Shown here piece by piece: positions 30,233-39,755 of a stretch of 64,000 bases of DNA (its first letter is position 1; each line of letters starts with the position of its first letter). The stretch spans positions 930,001-994,000 of the forward strand of contig CAWDDX010000007.1 in NCBI GenBank assembly GCA_963801195.1, in the 5' to 3' direction. The notes beneath the pieces were generated by a model. It made no database searches and was not told the DNA's origin. It saw only the letters and a program-made list of their open reading frames with translations. The translations under genes and the position numbers were made by a program. The stretch comes from SZUA-36 sp963801195. GTDB taxonomy: Bacteria; Pseudomonadota; Gammaproteobacteria; Xanthomonadales; SZUA-36.

Positions 30233-30714
30233 CGCTCAAGTAGCAGTTGTACTGCGAGAAGATCCGTTTTGCGATCCACCTGAATATCCACCCGTTGTGC
30301 CTTGACGCCCTGTTGATGCAGGCTGCTCAACCACTGCATGACCTGATTGTAGGAAACCCCCTCAAGACTGACCTGGATCTGATCGTTGCCGCTGGGTTGC
30401 AGGCGTTTGAGCGCGCTGCGCAGCCCTTCTTTCTGGGCGCTGCTCTCAACCTCGGTTAACAACGATCCGGTTCCTGAAGTTGCCGGGTTTGATAAGGAGG
30501 TTTTCAGATCGAAGGCCTGCTGTTGCATGACAGAAAAGGCTTCGCGGGCAGATTCCAGTCTCTGTGCAGCATCGTCGCGGCCGGAATAGACCGGATCAAC
30601 TATCAACAAGTAGAACAACAGCAAGCCGAGAATAATTGCGCTGCTGCGCAGTATTAGCTGTTCCCTGGGTTGTAAACCGTACCAGCGGCTTTTAAAAGCA
30701 TTGATGAGTTCCAT
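30229..30714 (-). CDS. gspM: Type II secretion protein M
   Basis: 161 residues. A short cytoplasmic start (MELINAFKSRWYGLQPREQL) is followed by a membrane helix (SSAIILGLLLFYLLIVDPVY) and a small periplasmic ferredoxin-like domain (QVSLEGVSYNQVMQWLSSLH, AQRVDIQVDRKTD). GspM partners with GspL in the inner-membrane platform. Its ATG overlaps the gspL stop as TGATG. Confidence 0.9.
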   Translation of the reverse strand: MELINAFKSRWYGLQPREQLILRSSAIILGLLLFYLLIVDPVYSGRDDAAQRLESAREAFSVMQQQAFDLKTSLSNPATSGTGSLLTEVESSAQKEGLRSALKRLQPSGNDQIQVSLEGVSYNQVMQWLSSLHQQGVKAQRVDIQVDRKTDLLAVQLLLER

Positions 30715-31988
30715 CAGCCTGCACTCCGTGGCGCTTGCGGAGCCATGGTTTTGATGACCAGGTCACTGTGTGCGCTGTCGGTATCGGTGCCGGCATTGAG
30801 CAGTTCGGCATTAAGCCCCTGTTGTTCGATCTGTTGGCGCAGGTTATCCAGCTGTTGCAAACTGGTACCCTGCAAAGCCACTGTCAGGGTGCCGTCCTTA
30901 AAATTAATGCCATTCACGGTAATTGGCTGCTCGTTTATGGTGGCGGAAACCCGATTGAGCAATGGCAAAAAACCCGCACCGACGGAACCGCCATTTTTTA
31001 ACTGCCGCCAGGCAATCAATAATTGAGTTTGTGGATCCCGGATTTGTTTGGTCCCAGGCAATGCCTCCCTGGCCAATTCGATCATAGAGGTCTGTAGCTG
31101 GTCGTTTTCGCGATTGAAGCGAGCTGTGTCAAGACCGGTATCCAGTAATCCGATGCATATGGCGACAAGTGCCAAAACGGCCGCCGTCGCCCAGGGGCGC
31201 CAGTTCCAGGCATCCTGCTGTATCACCTTGAATTCGTCCTGCAACAAATTCAGCGATGCATCCGTAGCTTCGGCAGCAAAGTGTTGCAGCGGGCTCGCAA
31301 CCAGCTGCTCGCTGATTTTCCAGTCTTCGGGCAGTACGGGTATGGGTGCGGTTGTGCCGGCTGTCCTGATCCAGTTTACTGACCTGGCGGCAGCGCCGCT
31401 TTCCCGCTCTTTCGCAATATTCAGTAACAGCGCCAACCGGGATACGGAGGTCGAGAAACCCGTGCTATCCGGGCAGCGCACCATTGCACGGTCAGCGCTA
31501 AGCAGAATCTGCCAGGTGTCGGTATTTTCCGGAAGCATTGCATAATCCGGCAGCATTTTGTAAGGCGTAATGCCGGCGTCAGTAAATGCTTGCAGCAAGT
31601 CCCGCAGGTGTTGCTTCCGGGTAATGGCGACCAGGGTCTCGCCCTGAGCGTTATCGGGGCCGACGGCCATATGTTCCAGTGTCACATCAGAGGCGATGCT
31701 GTCTTCCAACATAAAAGGCAGCGCATTTATTGCCTGACGACGGCGTTTCTTTGGCAGGTTGACAGTTGTTGTCAGTACATCTTCACCCGGTATCAGAACA
31801 ATCCATCGACAATCAACGGGCGGCTGTTGCAGTAACCGGGATAACTCCCCGCTTTCGGGGTTCAATGTGCCGGGGGTCGCTGCGTCCGATACCTGTAACC
31901 ATTGTACGGCACAGTCAATTGACGTGTGCACGTCGTCATCGATTCCGTTGATCGGCGGGATAAGTTGTACTATCAATGTATCCGTCAT
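30714..31988 (-). CDS. gspL: Type II secretion protein L
   Basis: 424 residues. The N-terminal cytoplasmic actin-like domain recruits GspE (WIVLIPGEDVLTTTVNLPKK, ALPFMLEDSIASDVTLEHMA). A membrane helix near residue 267 (ATAAVLALVAICIGLLDTGL) leads to a periplasmic domain (INEQPITVNGINFKDGTLTV). The start overlaps gspK by four bases (ATGA). Confidence 0.92.
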   Translation of the reverse strand: MTDTLIVQLIPPINGIDDDVHTSIDCAVQWLQVSDAATPGTLNPESGELSRLLQQPPVDCRWIVLIPGEDVLTTTVNLPKKRRRQAINALPFMLEDSIASDVTLEHMAVGPDNAQGETLVAITRKQHLRDLLQAFTDAGITPYKMLPDYAMLPENTDTWQILLSADRAMVRCPDSTGFSTSVSRLALLLNIAKERESGAAARSVNWIRTAGTTAPIPVLPEDWKISEQLVASPLQHFAAEATDASLNLLQDEFKVIQQDAWNWRPWATAAVLALVAICIGLLDTGLDTARFNRENDQLQTSMIELAREALPGTKQIRDPQTQLLIAWRQLKNGGSVGAGFLPLLNRVSATINEQPITVNGINFKDGTLTVALQGTSLQQLDNLRQQIEQQGLNAELLNAGTDTDSAHSDLVIKTMAPQAPRSAG

Positions 31989-32989
31989 GGTGTCTGGTTC
32001 TGGTAGCCTGGTTCGAGAATGTTGTCAGTTTGAGTCAGGATTCCCTCCCTCGAGGGGCCAAACCGGCGTTGTATAACGGTTATTTTTCCAGTTGTTGATC
32101 GGCGCAGCACGGATTGTAACGTCAGTGGTACATCGCCTAGCATAACATTTGCGGTAAACAGAAAATATTGGCTGTTTACGGTCAGGTACTCCCCGTCTAT
32201 TTCTTTTCCTGCAAAAGTCTTGTCTTCCACAAACGTATCAATGCTCCGATAGGGTTGATCAGTGCGAAGCCTGACAATATTTTCAACATCCGGCAAAGTG
32301 ACATCATGCGTCAGGCTCTGAAGTAGCAGGGGTGATGCAGTATTCACGTTGATTTCGGCACCCGCCGGCAACGCACTTATGTAAAACGTAAGCGTATTGT
32401 AGTCTTGGAGGCTCACCCCTTTGACGAGCAATAGCTCGCTGGTATCGGCAAGAAAATGATTGGCGGTACGGTATGGAGGGTCCAGGCGGGTGTAAGTGTC
32501 ATCTTCAGCACCATTGTCACGCACTTCAGTATCGGGGTCTATCCAGTCTTGCAGGGCAGGGATGAAGCCGGGTTCAACATCAATGGCCTGACATAGCCGG
32601 AACAAGCGCTCTGCTTGCAATGGGTCAAGTACTGAATTGAGGTTAAAACGCCCCTGCAGGTCCTGGATTTTACCTTTGATATAACCCCCATCAACAGGCA
32701 GAGGTGGCAATTCATAGGCCCAGTTCTCTTTCAGGTGGTCGTAATTGTTATCTTTGGCGTCTTTGCTGAGTTCGATACCGGCCCAATCTTCTGCCCCCAA
32801 TGCGTAAGCGATTGCCTGGTCGCGGTGAATGATATTGGCGGTGCGCCGGGTATCAAAATTCTGACGTTTCATCATCGAGGTGGCAATGATGGCAGCGATG
32901 GCCACCACCAGAACCGCTGTAATCAGGGCGACACCGCGTTCTCTGTTCGGAAGCTTAGCCTGGGACCGGGAACAAGCGGCGTATTTCAC
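31985..32989 (-). CDS. gspK: Type II secretion minor pseudopilin K
   Basis: 334 residues from a GTG at 32989, preceded at good spacing by GGAGGG. The leader ends RERG and is followed by VALITAVLVVAIAAIIATSM, a prepilin-like helix without the usual Glu at +5, as known for GspK. The large globular domain contains IQDLQGRFNLNSVLDPLQAE and PAGAEINVNTASPLLLQSL. GspK sits at the pseudopilus tip with I and J. The gene starts inside the 3' end of gspJ (35-bp overlap). A TTG 18 bases further upstream is an alternative start. Confidence 0.9.
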   Translation of the reverse strand: MKYAACSRSQAKLPNRERGVALITAVLVVAIAAIIATSMMKRQNFDTRRTANIIHRDQAIAYALGAEDWAGIELSKDAKDNNYDHLKENWAYELPPLPVDGGYIKGKIQDLQGRFNLNSVLDPLQAERLFRLCQAIDVEPGFIPALQDWIDPDTEVRDNGAEDDTYTRLDPPYRTANHFLADTSELLLVKGVSLQDYNTLTFYISALPAGAEINVNTASPLLLQSLTHDVTLPDVENIVRLRTDQPYRSIDTFVEDKTFAGKEIDGEYLTVNSQYFLFTANVMLGDVPLTLQSVLRRSTTGKITVIQRRFGPSREGILTQTDNILEPGYQNQTP

Positions 32990-33581
32990 CCCAACCCTCC
33001 AGCTCAAGCGTTAGTTCCACGGCGCGAATTTTGGCGTTATCCGACAGGGGCCAATCCAGGTGCCAACTATTATTCATATCGAGAACGCGTATTTGCAGAT
33101 TGCTTATTTTGCTTAAAAGGGATGCTCTTAACGGCCGGTCTCCTTGTATGCTGTCCAGGCGACGCCAGTGTGAACGGATCAATTGTTTGTCCTGCAAAGA
33201 ATAGGCGACCCGCGTCAACTCGGTATGATCAAGTTTCAGGGATGAAAAATTGCCGGCACGGGTGAAGACCAGCTCTTGCCCATTGAATAAAAGGACGGCG
33301 GCTTCGTTATCGCCATAGGCATCGCGGATCGCGCGTGGACTCAGTTGCATGATATCCCGCTGAAAAAGTGTCAGACTCATTTGTACTGCTTCCAGGTCCT
33401 TCATGGATGCACTGAAGTTTTCCCCGGTTTTGAGGGTGCTTTGCAGACCGCTGTATGCGACGGCGCTCATGATGGAAAAAACAGCAATGACGATCAACAG
33501 CTCCAGGAGCGTCACGCCCGATTGCCTGGCGGATGATTGGGATTTGGCCTTGCATGAGCCGGGGGCGGGTAATCTGTTCAC
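32955..33581 (-). CDS. gspJ: Type II secretion minor pseudopilin J
   Basis: 208 residues. The cleavage site is QSG|VTLLELLIVIAVFSIMSAV with Glu at +5, followed by the GspJ-type globular domain (YSLQDKQLIRSHWRRLDSIQ, AVELTLELEGWGEIRRLF). The start is a GTG overlapping the gspI stop (GTGA). Confidence 0.92.
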   Translation of the reverse strand: MNRLPAPGSCKAKSQSSARQSGVTLLELLIVIAVFSIMSAVAYSGLQSTLKTGENFSASMKDLEAVQMSLTLFQRDIMQLSPRAIRDAYGDNEAAVLLFNGQELVFTRAGNFSSLKLDHTELTRVAYSLQDKQLIRSHWRRLDSIQGDRPLRASLLSKISNLQIRVLDMNNSWHLDWPLSDNAKIRAVELTLELEGWGEIRRLFPVPG

Positions 33582-33955
33582 ATGGGCTTACCCAGGAAGG
33601 TGATTAAAGAAGCTTTTTCCTCACCATCCAGCGTTACGCGAATAGTGACGAGCCGCAGTTCGGGAACATCGGTACGCGTTACCTCGGTCTCCCAGTGCCA
33701 GGTTTGTTTGGCCATGGTTTCTGTGCCGGTGGTGACGCCAGGTTCGGGCCACTCCTTGTTGATCGAAAGTTCGGCGGCATGATTGCTGGCTACCCAATGG
33801 GCAATGGTCTTTTGTTTGAGAAAGATTCCGGCATGTCCGGCCTGTGAGGTGGAGTGCAGCACCGCAGTCATTCCGATAGCCAGTACCGCTATCGCGACCA
33901 TAAGCTCGATCAAGGTAAAGCCATTGTAACGTTTGCTGCCGTTGTTACAGATCAC
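33578..33955 (-). CDS. gspI: Type II secretion minor pseudopilin I
   Basis: 125 residues from a GTG at 33955 that overlaps the gspH stop (GTGA). This start gives a short leader, ICNNGSKRYNG, before FTLIELMVAIAVLAIGMTAV; the longer frame beginning at 34045 would give an implausible 41-residue leader. The C-terminal part (WHWETEVTRTDVPELRLVTI, ASLITFLGKPM) fits GspI, which nucleates the pseudopilus tip. Confidence 0.92.
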   Translation of the reverse strand: MICNNGSKRYNGFTLIELMVAIAVLAIGMTAVLHSTSQAGHAGIFLKQKTIAHWVASNHAAELSINKEWPEPGVTTGTETMAKQTWHWETEVTRTDVPELRLVTIRVTLDGEEKASLITFLGKPM

Positions 33956-34479
33956 TGCAGCGGCTCCAAATTCAAGTCGAATACCCCTAAGGGGTTGGCG
34001 GATAATCGCCACTGACCATTTTCTGCCGGATCTTTCAGAGTCCATTCGAATGGCGTGACCTCACCGGTGGCAAATAACAGGATTTGTGGTTGCGGTTTAT
34101 CGCCGTCAGCCGCTTGGGTCTCATACGCCCGTCCATTGAGCCACAGGGTTTGCGAAAGATCTCCCGGAAGTGTGTATTCAGAGAATGTGGAGGTATCCAA
34201 AGGCCACCATCGTTGTGTCCGCCAGCGCAACACCTGGTAACTGTTTCCAGTTATTTCCAGGCCCAGATCCTGGTTAAACAACACCGCCTGTTCCCGCGCT
34301 GCTTCGAGCACCTGACTAAAACGACGACTTTCCCTTTGAGGGGAGGCTTTATTGGGCGAAATTGACAATGCCATTAAGGATGTGATCACACCGATGATAA
34401 CCACTACCACCAGCAGTTCGATCAGCGTAAAACCTTTTCCTTTGCGAAAAGCACAGGGTTGGCGATCGGCTGTTTGCAC
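33952..34479 (-). CDS. gspH: Type II secretion minor pseudopilin H
   Basis: 175 residues from a GTG at 34479 with GAGGA well placed upstream; a TTG at 34503 is the alternative. The prepilin site is FRKGKG|FTLIELLVVVVIIGVITS. The globular domain contains SRRFSQVLEAAREQAVLFNQ and ends LGVFDLNLEPLQ. Confidence 0.9.
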   Translation of the reverse strand: MQTADRQPCAFRKGKGFTLIELLVVVVIIGVITSLMALSISPNKASPQRESRRFSQVLEAAREQAVLFNQDLGLEITGNSYQVLRWRTQRWWPLDTSTFSEYTLPGDLSQTLWLNGRAYETQAADGDKPQPQILLFATGEVTPFEWTLKDPAENGQWRLSANPLGVFDLNLEPLQ

Positions 34480-34489
34480 GGGAATCCTC

Positions 34490-34512
34490 AGGGCTGTTCT
34501 CAATCAACCAGG
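34490..34512. repeat. Solo terminal-repeat fragment at the gspG-gspH junction
   Basis: GGGCTGTTCTCAATCAACCA (then GG) matches the left end of the palindromic element at 51554-51824 (GGGCGTTCTCAATCAACCAG) with one inserted base. The rest of that element is absent. Confidence 0.5.
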
Positions 34513-34524
34513 AAGCAGACGGCG

Positions 34525-34914
34525 TTACTGCTCTTCATTCCAGTTGCCGATATCGGCATTTTTGCCCGTTCCTCCCTGTAAGCCATCGGCGCCCAGGGTG
34601 TACACATCCATTTCGCCGTGTAGTCCCGGGCTTAAGTATAGATAAGGGTTTCCCCAAGGGTCATTGGACAAGCGTTCAATATACTTGGGAGTCAACGCGT
34701 CGAGTCCCTCTTCGGTAGTGGGGTAGTTGAAGTTGTCCAGCTTGTAGAGATTGAGCGCACTCTCGATGGCGCGAATATCCGTTTGGGCTTTGACCAGTCG
34801 CGCGGTATCCGGACGGTCCATTACCTTGGGTATGATTATCGTTGCCAGAATACTGAGAATAACAACGACCACCATTACTTCGATAAGTGTAAATCCCTGG
34901 TTTTTTTGTTTCAT
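34525..34914 (-). CDS. gspG: Type II secretion major pseudopilin G
   Basis: 129 residues from the ATG at 34914 (GTG at 34920 is possible). A very short leader, MKQKNQG, is followed by FTLIEVMVVVVILSILATII. The body has the GspG signatures YKLDNFNYPTTEEGLDALT and DPWGNPYLYLSPGLHGEMDV, and the calcium-site segment YTLGADGLQGGTGKNADIGN. This is the main subunit of the pseudopilus. Confidence 0.96.
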   Translation of the reverse strand: MKQKNQGFTLIEVMVVVVILSILATIIIPKVMDRPDTARLVKAQTDIRAIESALNLYKLDNFNYPTTEEGLDALTPKYIERLSNDPWGNPYLYLSPGLHGEMDVYTLGADGLQGGTGKNADIGNWNEEQ

Positions 34915-34929
34915 AAACACGCCTTCAAT

Positions 34930-36156
34930 TTATTTCACTAACTGGTTCATTTCAAATATGGGCATTAGTATTGCCAGCACAATGACAAGGACGACACCAC
35001 CCATGGCGAGTATCAATAGCGGTTCAAATAAACCCAGAGCCGTTGCGGTTTTGGTTTCAATTTCCTGCTCCTGATTAATGGCTGCCCGCTCCATCATTTC
35101 CGGTAATTGCCCACTGACTTCACCATTGCGGATAAGTTCGAGTGTCAATGGCGGAAACAACCCCGTTTGGGCTAATGATTGGCCAATGCCGGCACCTTCT
35201 TTTACCCTTTGAGTGGTTATTTCAACCGCTTCAATCATGGCTTGATTGTGTATGACTTGCTTGACAATGCTCAGCGATTCCATGGCAGGTACACCGCTGC
35301 CCAATAATATACTCATCGTGCGGGTGAAGCGTGCCGATTCCATACCCTTGATCAAACCGCTGACCAACGGGATGCGCAACTGAAACAGATGCCAGCGCTT
35401 CTTCCAGATTGGATTTTTTAATACAATCTTTACGGCAAAAATAACCGTGCCCAGCAATATCAGCAACAACAGGCCATAGCTCTTTATAAAATCACTGCTG
35501 GCAATCAGGCCGCGGGTCAGCACAGGTAATTGTTGCCCGGTACTTTCAAACACCTGCACGACTGTTGGCACAACATAGGTGAGCAGGGCTATGACCACGC
35601 CAATGGCCACCACGGATAACACCATCGGATAAATAAGCGCGAGGCTGGTTTTCTGTTGAACGCGATTACGCGCTTCGAGATAATCGGACAGGCGCTCCAA
35701 AACCTGATCCAGTTTTCCTGCCTGTTCACCGGCAAATACCGTTGCCCGATAGAGTTGCGAGAAAGTCTGGGGATATTCGCCCAGACCCGTTGCCAGTTGA
35801 TGGCCTTCGAGCACTTTGGCGCGGACGGCCAGCAAAACACGATTTTGAGCGCGCTGGGTGCTTTGGCGCGCAACGGATTGCAGTGCTGATTCAACCGGAG
35901 TTCCGGCGCCGATAAGTGTCGCCAACTGGCGTGTGATCAGCGTGAGCGCACTGGCGCTAAGCCGATGCCCCTGCTGGAAGAAACCGCCAAAGGTTTTTAA
36001 ATCCTGGGTGGCTTTTTCTTTTACCGGCATCACCTCCAGGGGCAGCCAGCCTTTGTCGCGGAGTTGTTGCCGGATTTGTCTTTCTGAATCACCTTCCAAC
36101 AGGCCGTGCTCTTTGTCGCCACTGGCACTGAGCGCTCTGTATTCAAAGGCGGGCAT
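34930..36156 (-). CDS. gspF: Type II secretion inner-membrane protein F
   Basis: 408 residues, two T2SF domains and three membrane helices. MPAFEYRALSASGDKEHGLL is the usual N-terminus. The middle helix is ALIYPMVLSVVAIGVVIALL, the conserved ARFTRTMSILLGSGVPAMES begins the second domain, and the last helix is LLILAMGGVVLVIVLAILMP. GspF couples the ATPase GspE to the pseudopilus. Confidence 0.96.
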   Translation of the reverse strand: MPAFEYRALSASGDKEHGLLEGDSERQIRQQLRDKGWLPLEVMPVKEKATQDLKTFGGFFQQGHRLSASALTLITRQLATLIGAGTPVESALQSVARQSTQRAQNRVLLAVRAKVLEGHQLATGLGEYPQTFSQLYRATVFAGEQAGKLDQVLERLSDYLEARNRVQQKTSLALIYPMVLSVVAIGVVIALLTYVVPTVVQVFESTGQQLPVLTRGLIASSDFIKSYGLLLLILLGTVIFAVKIVLKNPIWKKRWHLFQLRIPLVSGLIKGMESARFTRTMSILLGSGVPAMESLSIVKQVIHNQAMIEAVEITTQRVKEGAGIGQSLAQTGLFPPLTLELIRNGEVSGQLPEMMERAAINQEQEIETKTATALGLFEPLLILAMGGVVLVIVLAILMPIFEMNQLVK

Positions 36157-36206
36157 GGAATTCTAGTGCTCCTGAAAGGCAATTATTACGGATACAGTTG
36201 GCTTGT

Positions 36207-36265
36207 CAGTGTTCTTCGCAAAGCGAGCGACACGGCAATTGGCCGTCCCGGCTCGCAAAGCACTG
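36207..36265. repeat. Palindromic element between gspE and gspF
   Basis: CAGTG at 36207 pairs with CACTG at 36261, and GCGAGC near 36224 pairs with GCTCGC near 36251, around an inner ACGGC/GGCCGT. It fills most of the unusually long 131-bp gap in this otherwise compact operon. Confidence 0.45.
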
Positions 36266-36287
36266 CTAAATGGGCTGTTACAGGCCA

Positions 36288-37772
36288 TTAACCCTCCTTG
36301 GTGACGCGGAGAACCTCTTCCAGTGACGTTGTGCCGTTTAGCACTTGCCGCCAACCGTCCCGGCGCAGACTGGGATAAAGTGGGTGGGCGTAATTACGAA
36401 GTATTTGTTCGGAGGCGTTGTCGTGAATCATATTTTGCAATGTACTATCGATGGCAATGACTTCGTAAATTCCGGTGCGCCCCATATAACCCCGTTGTTG
36501 ACAGAGGCTACAAGCTTCCGCCTTAAACAGGGTGGGAGGCTTTTGGCTGTCGACTTCCATTACCTTGCATTGTTCCACGGAGGCGGTGTAGGGCTGTTTG
36601 CAGTGGGGGCAGAGCACGCGTACCAGGCGTTGGGCGACAACGGCCAGCAAGCTGGATGATAATAAAAAACTTTCAACACCCATATCGCGCAGTCGGGTAA
36701 TTGCGCCAATTCCACTGTTGGTATGCAAAGTGGACAGCACCAGGTGACCCGTTAAACTGGCTTGCACAGCAATCTGGGCAGTTTCCAGGTCACGAATCTC
36801 ACCAACCATGACCACATCGGGGTCCTGCCGTAAAATGGCTCTCAGACCCCGCGCAAAACTCATATTGATTTTGCTGTTGACCTGGGTCTGGCCAACGCCA
36901 TCCAAATCGTATTCGATGGGGTCTTCAACCGTTAAAATATTGCGCTCGGCGCTGTTCAGTCTTGACAGGGCAGCATACAGTGAAGTGGTTTTACCCGAAC
37001 CGGTCGGGCCGGTTACCAGGATGATACCGTGGGGCTTGTGTATCAGTTCGTCGAGAAGCGCCAGGGGTTGTGGCGCCATGCCCATGGTTTTCAGATTCAG
37101 CCGCCCGATTTTTTTGTCCAGCAAGCGCATAACCACGCGTTCACCATGACCGGAAGGCAGCGTGGAAACCCGGACGTCTACCGGATGGTTCGCCACTTTT
37201 AATGAGATACGGCCATCCTGGGGAAGACGTTTTTCAGAAATATCCAGTTTTGCCATCACCTTGATTCGTGACGCCAATAACGGGGCGACCTTGATCGGCG
37301 GGCTCAATACTTCACGCAATGTCCCATCGACACGAAAACGTACCGACAATCTTTTTTCAAATGGCTCGATGTGTATATCGGAGGCTTCTTCATTAATGGC
37401 TTCGGTAAGCAGGGCGTTGATCAGTCGTATGATGGGCGCGTCGTCCTGACTTTCCATCAGGTCTTCAGGTTCGTTTAAAACCTCGGCGAGATAGGCCAGT
37501 TCATTATTGCCACCGATATCTTCCATTAACTGGGCTGCCTGATAGCTTCCTTGCTCGTAGAGCGAGGACACCAGGTCGTTGAACTCTTCCTCACTCAGTT
37601 CTTCCAGTTTAAACTGGCTGCCGTATTGACGTTGGATTTCGAGTAGCCCCAAGGCCCTGGTTTTCGGGTGACAGGCCACGGTCAGCGGGTCGGTTTCGAC
37701 AACGGCAACACCGTATCGATGCGAAAAGGCATAGGGGATCAGGATGTCCGGTCTCACATCAATGGTTCGCAT
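36288..37772 (-). CDS. gspE: Type II secretion ATPase E
   Basis: 494 residues from the ATG at 37772, which overlaps the gspD end by 14 bases. Walker A GPTGSGKT is at residues 255-262, the Asp box is VEDPIEYDLDGVGQTQVN, Walker B is VVMVGEIRD (320-328), and the His box lies around STLHTN. The zinc module has CPHC (388-391) and CSLC (421-424), the tetracysteine type. GspE powers pseudopilus assembly. Confidence 0.96.
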   Translation of the reverse strand: MRTIDVRPDILIPYAFSHRYGVAVVETDPLTVACHPKTRALGLLEIQRQYGSQFKLEELSEEEFNDLVSSLYEQGSYQAAQLMEDIGGNNELAYLAEVLNEPEDLMESQDDAPIIRLINALLTEAINEEASDIHIEPFEKRLSVRFRVDGTLREVLSPPIKVAPLLASRIKVMAKLDISEKRLPQDGRISLKVANHPVDVRVSTLPSGHGERVVMRLLDKKIGRLNLKTMGMAPQPLALLDELIHKPHGIILVTGPTGSGKTTSLYAALSRLNSAERNILTVEDPIEYDLDGVGQTQVNSKINMSFARGLRAILRQDPDVVMVGEIRDLETAQIAVQASLTGHLVLSTLHTNSGIGAITRLRDMGVESFLLSSSLLAVVAQRLVRVLCPHCKQPYTASVEQCKVMEVDSQKPPTLFKAEACSLCQQRGYMGRTGIYEVIAIDSTLQNMIHDNASEQILRNYAHPLYPSLRRDGWRQVLNGTTSLEEVLRVTKEG

Positions 37773-39753
37773 CGTCAGACTGAGGGTCTGGATTATTTTC
37801 AACGTCAGGATTGTTTTGCTCTTTATCAGAAACGACCGGGGCTTCAGGAAAGTCGGTCATCTCGGGTTTTACTTCGATATCCTGCATATCTGTCGTCTGT
37901 TTTTGCTGTTCTCGTAAATAGGTATATTTCGTCTGACTAATCAGATGACCCATTGAAGGGTTACTGATAATTGTCGGATGTATAAATATCATCAGTGTAC
38001 GTTTCAGCTTGGTTTTTTTATCGTAGCGGAACAAGCGTCCCAGAAGAGGGATTTTACCCAGCACAGGAACTCTGGACTGGGATTCCTGCACGTCTTCATC
38101 GATCAGTCCGCCCAGCACAATCATGTCATCGTTAGCCACCAGTACAGTGGTTTTTATGGAACGTTTATTGGTTGTGATATCGGTTTCGCTGGCCTGGATT
38201 GCACTGACACTGGAAATGTCCTGCTCGATCGACATGGTAATGGCATCGCCTTCATTAATCTGCGGCTTGACCTTGAGGGTAATGCCCACGTCCTCGCGTT
38301 GAATCGTTGTAAAGGGGTTAAGCTGGCCCACGGAGCCCTCGGTTTGGTAAGCACCTGTTTTAAAGGGCACATTCTGACCAACAATAATCTCGGCTTCCTG
38401 GTTATCGAGTACCGTCAAAGATGGAGTGGACAATATATTGGTTGATCCATCGGAAGCCAGGGCCCGCAACAATGCGCCATAACGGATGCCACCGCTGGTG
38501 ATACCACCTATACCCAGGTTTAACCCGTTTCCAATAGCGGGGAGGGTGCCGTTAACAATAGAGCCGACAATGCTTCCAAGGGTGCCGCCATTATTTGGAA
38601 AGTTGGTGCCACCAATTGGCCAGGTACTGTTCGTACTGTTTGAACCGTCGACGAACCACTCCACTCCCAGTTCCTTCGCGGTATTAAAAGATACCTCAGC
38701 GATAATGGCTTCAATATGAACCTGCGCGCGCGGCATATCCAGCTTCTGAATAACTGCCCGTAAGGATTTGAAGCGGGATGCCGACGCCGTAATCACCAGT
38801 GCGTTCGATTCCATATCTGCCTGGATTTGGCTGTTATTGCCACCGGCATCTGCACTTCCTGCGACCGTGTCAGTATTTGTTGAATTACTGAGCCCGGTAA
38901 GAATGCGGGCGACATTCTCGGCGTTTGCATAGCGCAGATAAATCACCTGGGTATTGCCGCCGGATTCCACCGGAGTATCGAGATGCGAAATCAAGGCACG
39001 GATTTCAAGTCGGTTTGCGGAACTGCCACTGATCAGGATGCTGTTGCTGCGTTCGTCAACTCCGACCGAGATTCTGTTTGTGGGATCTTCCGCGTTCTGT
39101 GGCCACAGTTTGTCCAGCAGGCGAACAATCTCCGAGCCGAGGGCATATTGCAGTTGAATCACTTCAACTTCCTGCTCGGTGTTTTTGTCAACACGTTTGA
39201 CAATATCCAACATCCTCTGAATATTGCTGGCGTTATCGGAGAAGATCAGGCTATTACTTGCCGGGTAGGCGGCCAGATGGCCATTATTGTCCATCAATGG
39301 ACGTAAAATCGGCACCAGTTGCTCGGCGCTGACATATTTCAGAGGCAAAACGTGGGTAATGACCTCGTCGCGGTTACCGGGTACTTTATCGAGGACCGGT
39401 TGTGGGATGTTCCTGATCTGGGTGTTGGGAACAATTTTAATGGCTTTACCGATTTTTACGGTGGTAAAACCCTGGACTTCCAGTATGGACAGGAAAACGC
39501 CTAATACTTCATCCTTTGATAGCGGTTGGGTGGAAACAACATTAACCAGGCCTTTTACCCTCGGGTCTATAATAAAAGTCTTTCCCGTCAAATCGGCAAC
39601 GGTATCGATCACTGCCGTGATGTCGGCATCTTTGAAATTAAGCGTAATTTGCTCTTCTGCCAGTAGCGCATTGGGACAACTCAAGACCCAAAAGACCATA
39701 ACCGTAATAATTAAACGGAAAATATTGCCCATGTTATTGTTCCAGTAATCCAT
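37759..39753 (-). CDS. gspD: Type II secretion secretin D
   Basis: 664 residues. Signal peptide to about residue 32 (ending NALLAEEQ). The N0 domain has ITLNFKDADITAVIDTVADL. The repeated N domains contain VLPLKYVSAEQLVPILRPLM and VIYLRYANAENVARILTGLS. A serine/glycine-rich loop precedes the secretin core (ALASDGSTNILSTPSLTVLD, VPVLGKIPLLGRLFRYDKKT). The C-terminus is acidic and disordered. It forms the outer-membrane channel. No gspS pilotin is seen in the window. Confidence 0.96.
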   Translation of the reverse strand: MDYWNNNMGNIFRLIITVMVFWVLSCPNALLAEEQITLNFKDADITAVIDTVADLTGKTFIIDPRVKGLVNVVSTQPLSKDEVLGVFLSILEVQGFTTVKIGKAIKIVPNTQIRNIPQPVLDKVPGNRDEVITHVLPLKYVSAEQLVPILRPLMDNNGHLAAYPASNSLIFSDNASNIQRMLDIVKRVDKNTEQEVEVIQLQYALGSEIVRLLDKLWPQNAEDPTNRISVGVDERSNSILISGSSANRLEIRALISHLDTPVESGGNTQVIYLRYANAENVARILTGLSNSTNTDTVAGSADAGGNNSQIQADMESNALVITASASRFKSLRAVIQKLDMPRAQVHIEAIIAEVSFNTAKELGVEWFVDGSNSTNSTWPIGGTNFPNNGGTLGSIVGSIVNGTLPAIGNGLNLGIGGITSGGIRYGALLRALASDGSTNILSTPSLTVLDNQEAEIIVGQNVPFKTGAYQTEGSVGQLNPFTTIQREDVGITLKVKPQINEGDAITMSIEQDISSVSAIQASETDITTNKRSIKTTVLVANDDMIVLGGLIDEDVQESQSRVPVLGKIPLLGRLFRYDKKTKLKRTLMIFIHPTIISNPSMGHLISQTKYTYLREQQKQTTDMQDIEVKPEMTDFPEAPVVSDKEQNNPDVENNPDPQSDDANH

Positions 39754-39755
39754 GT

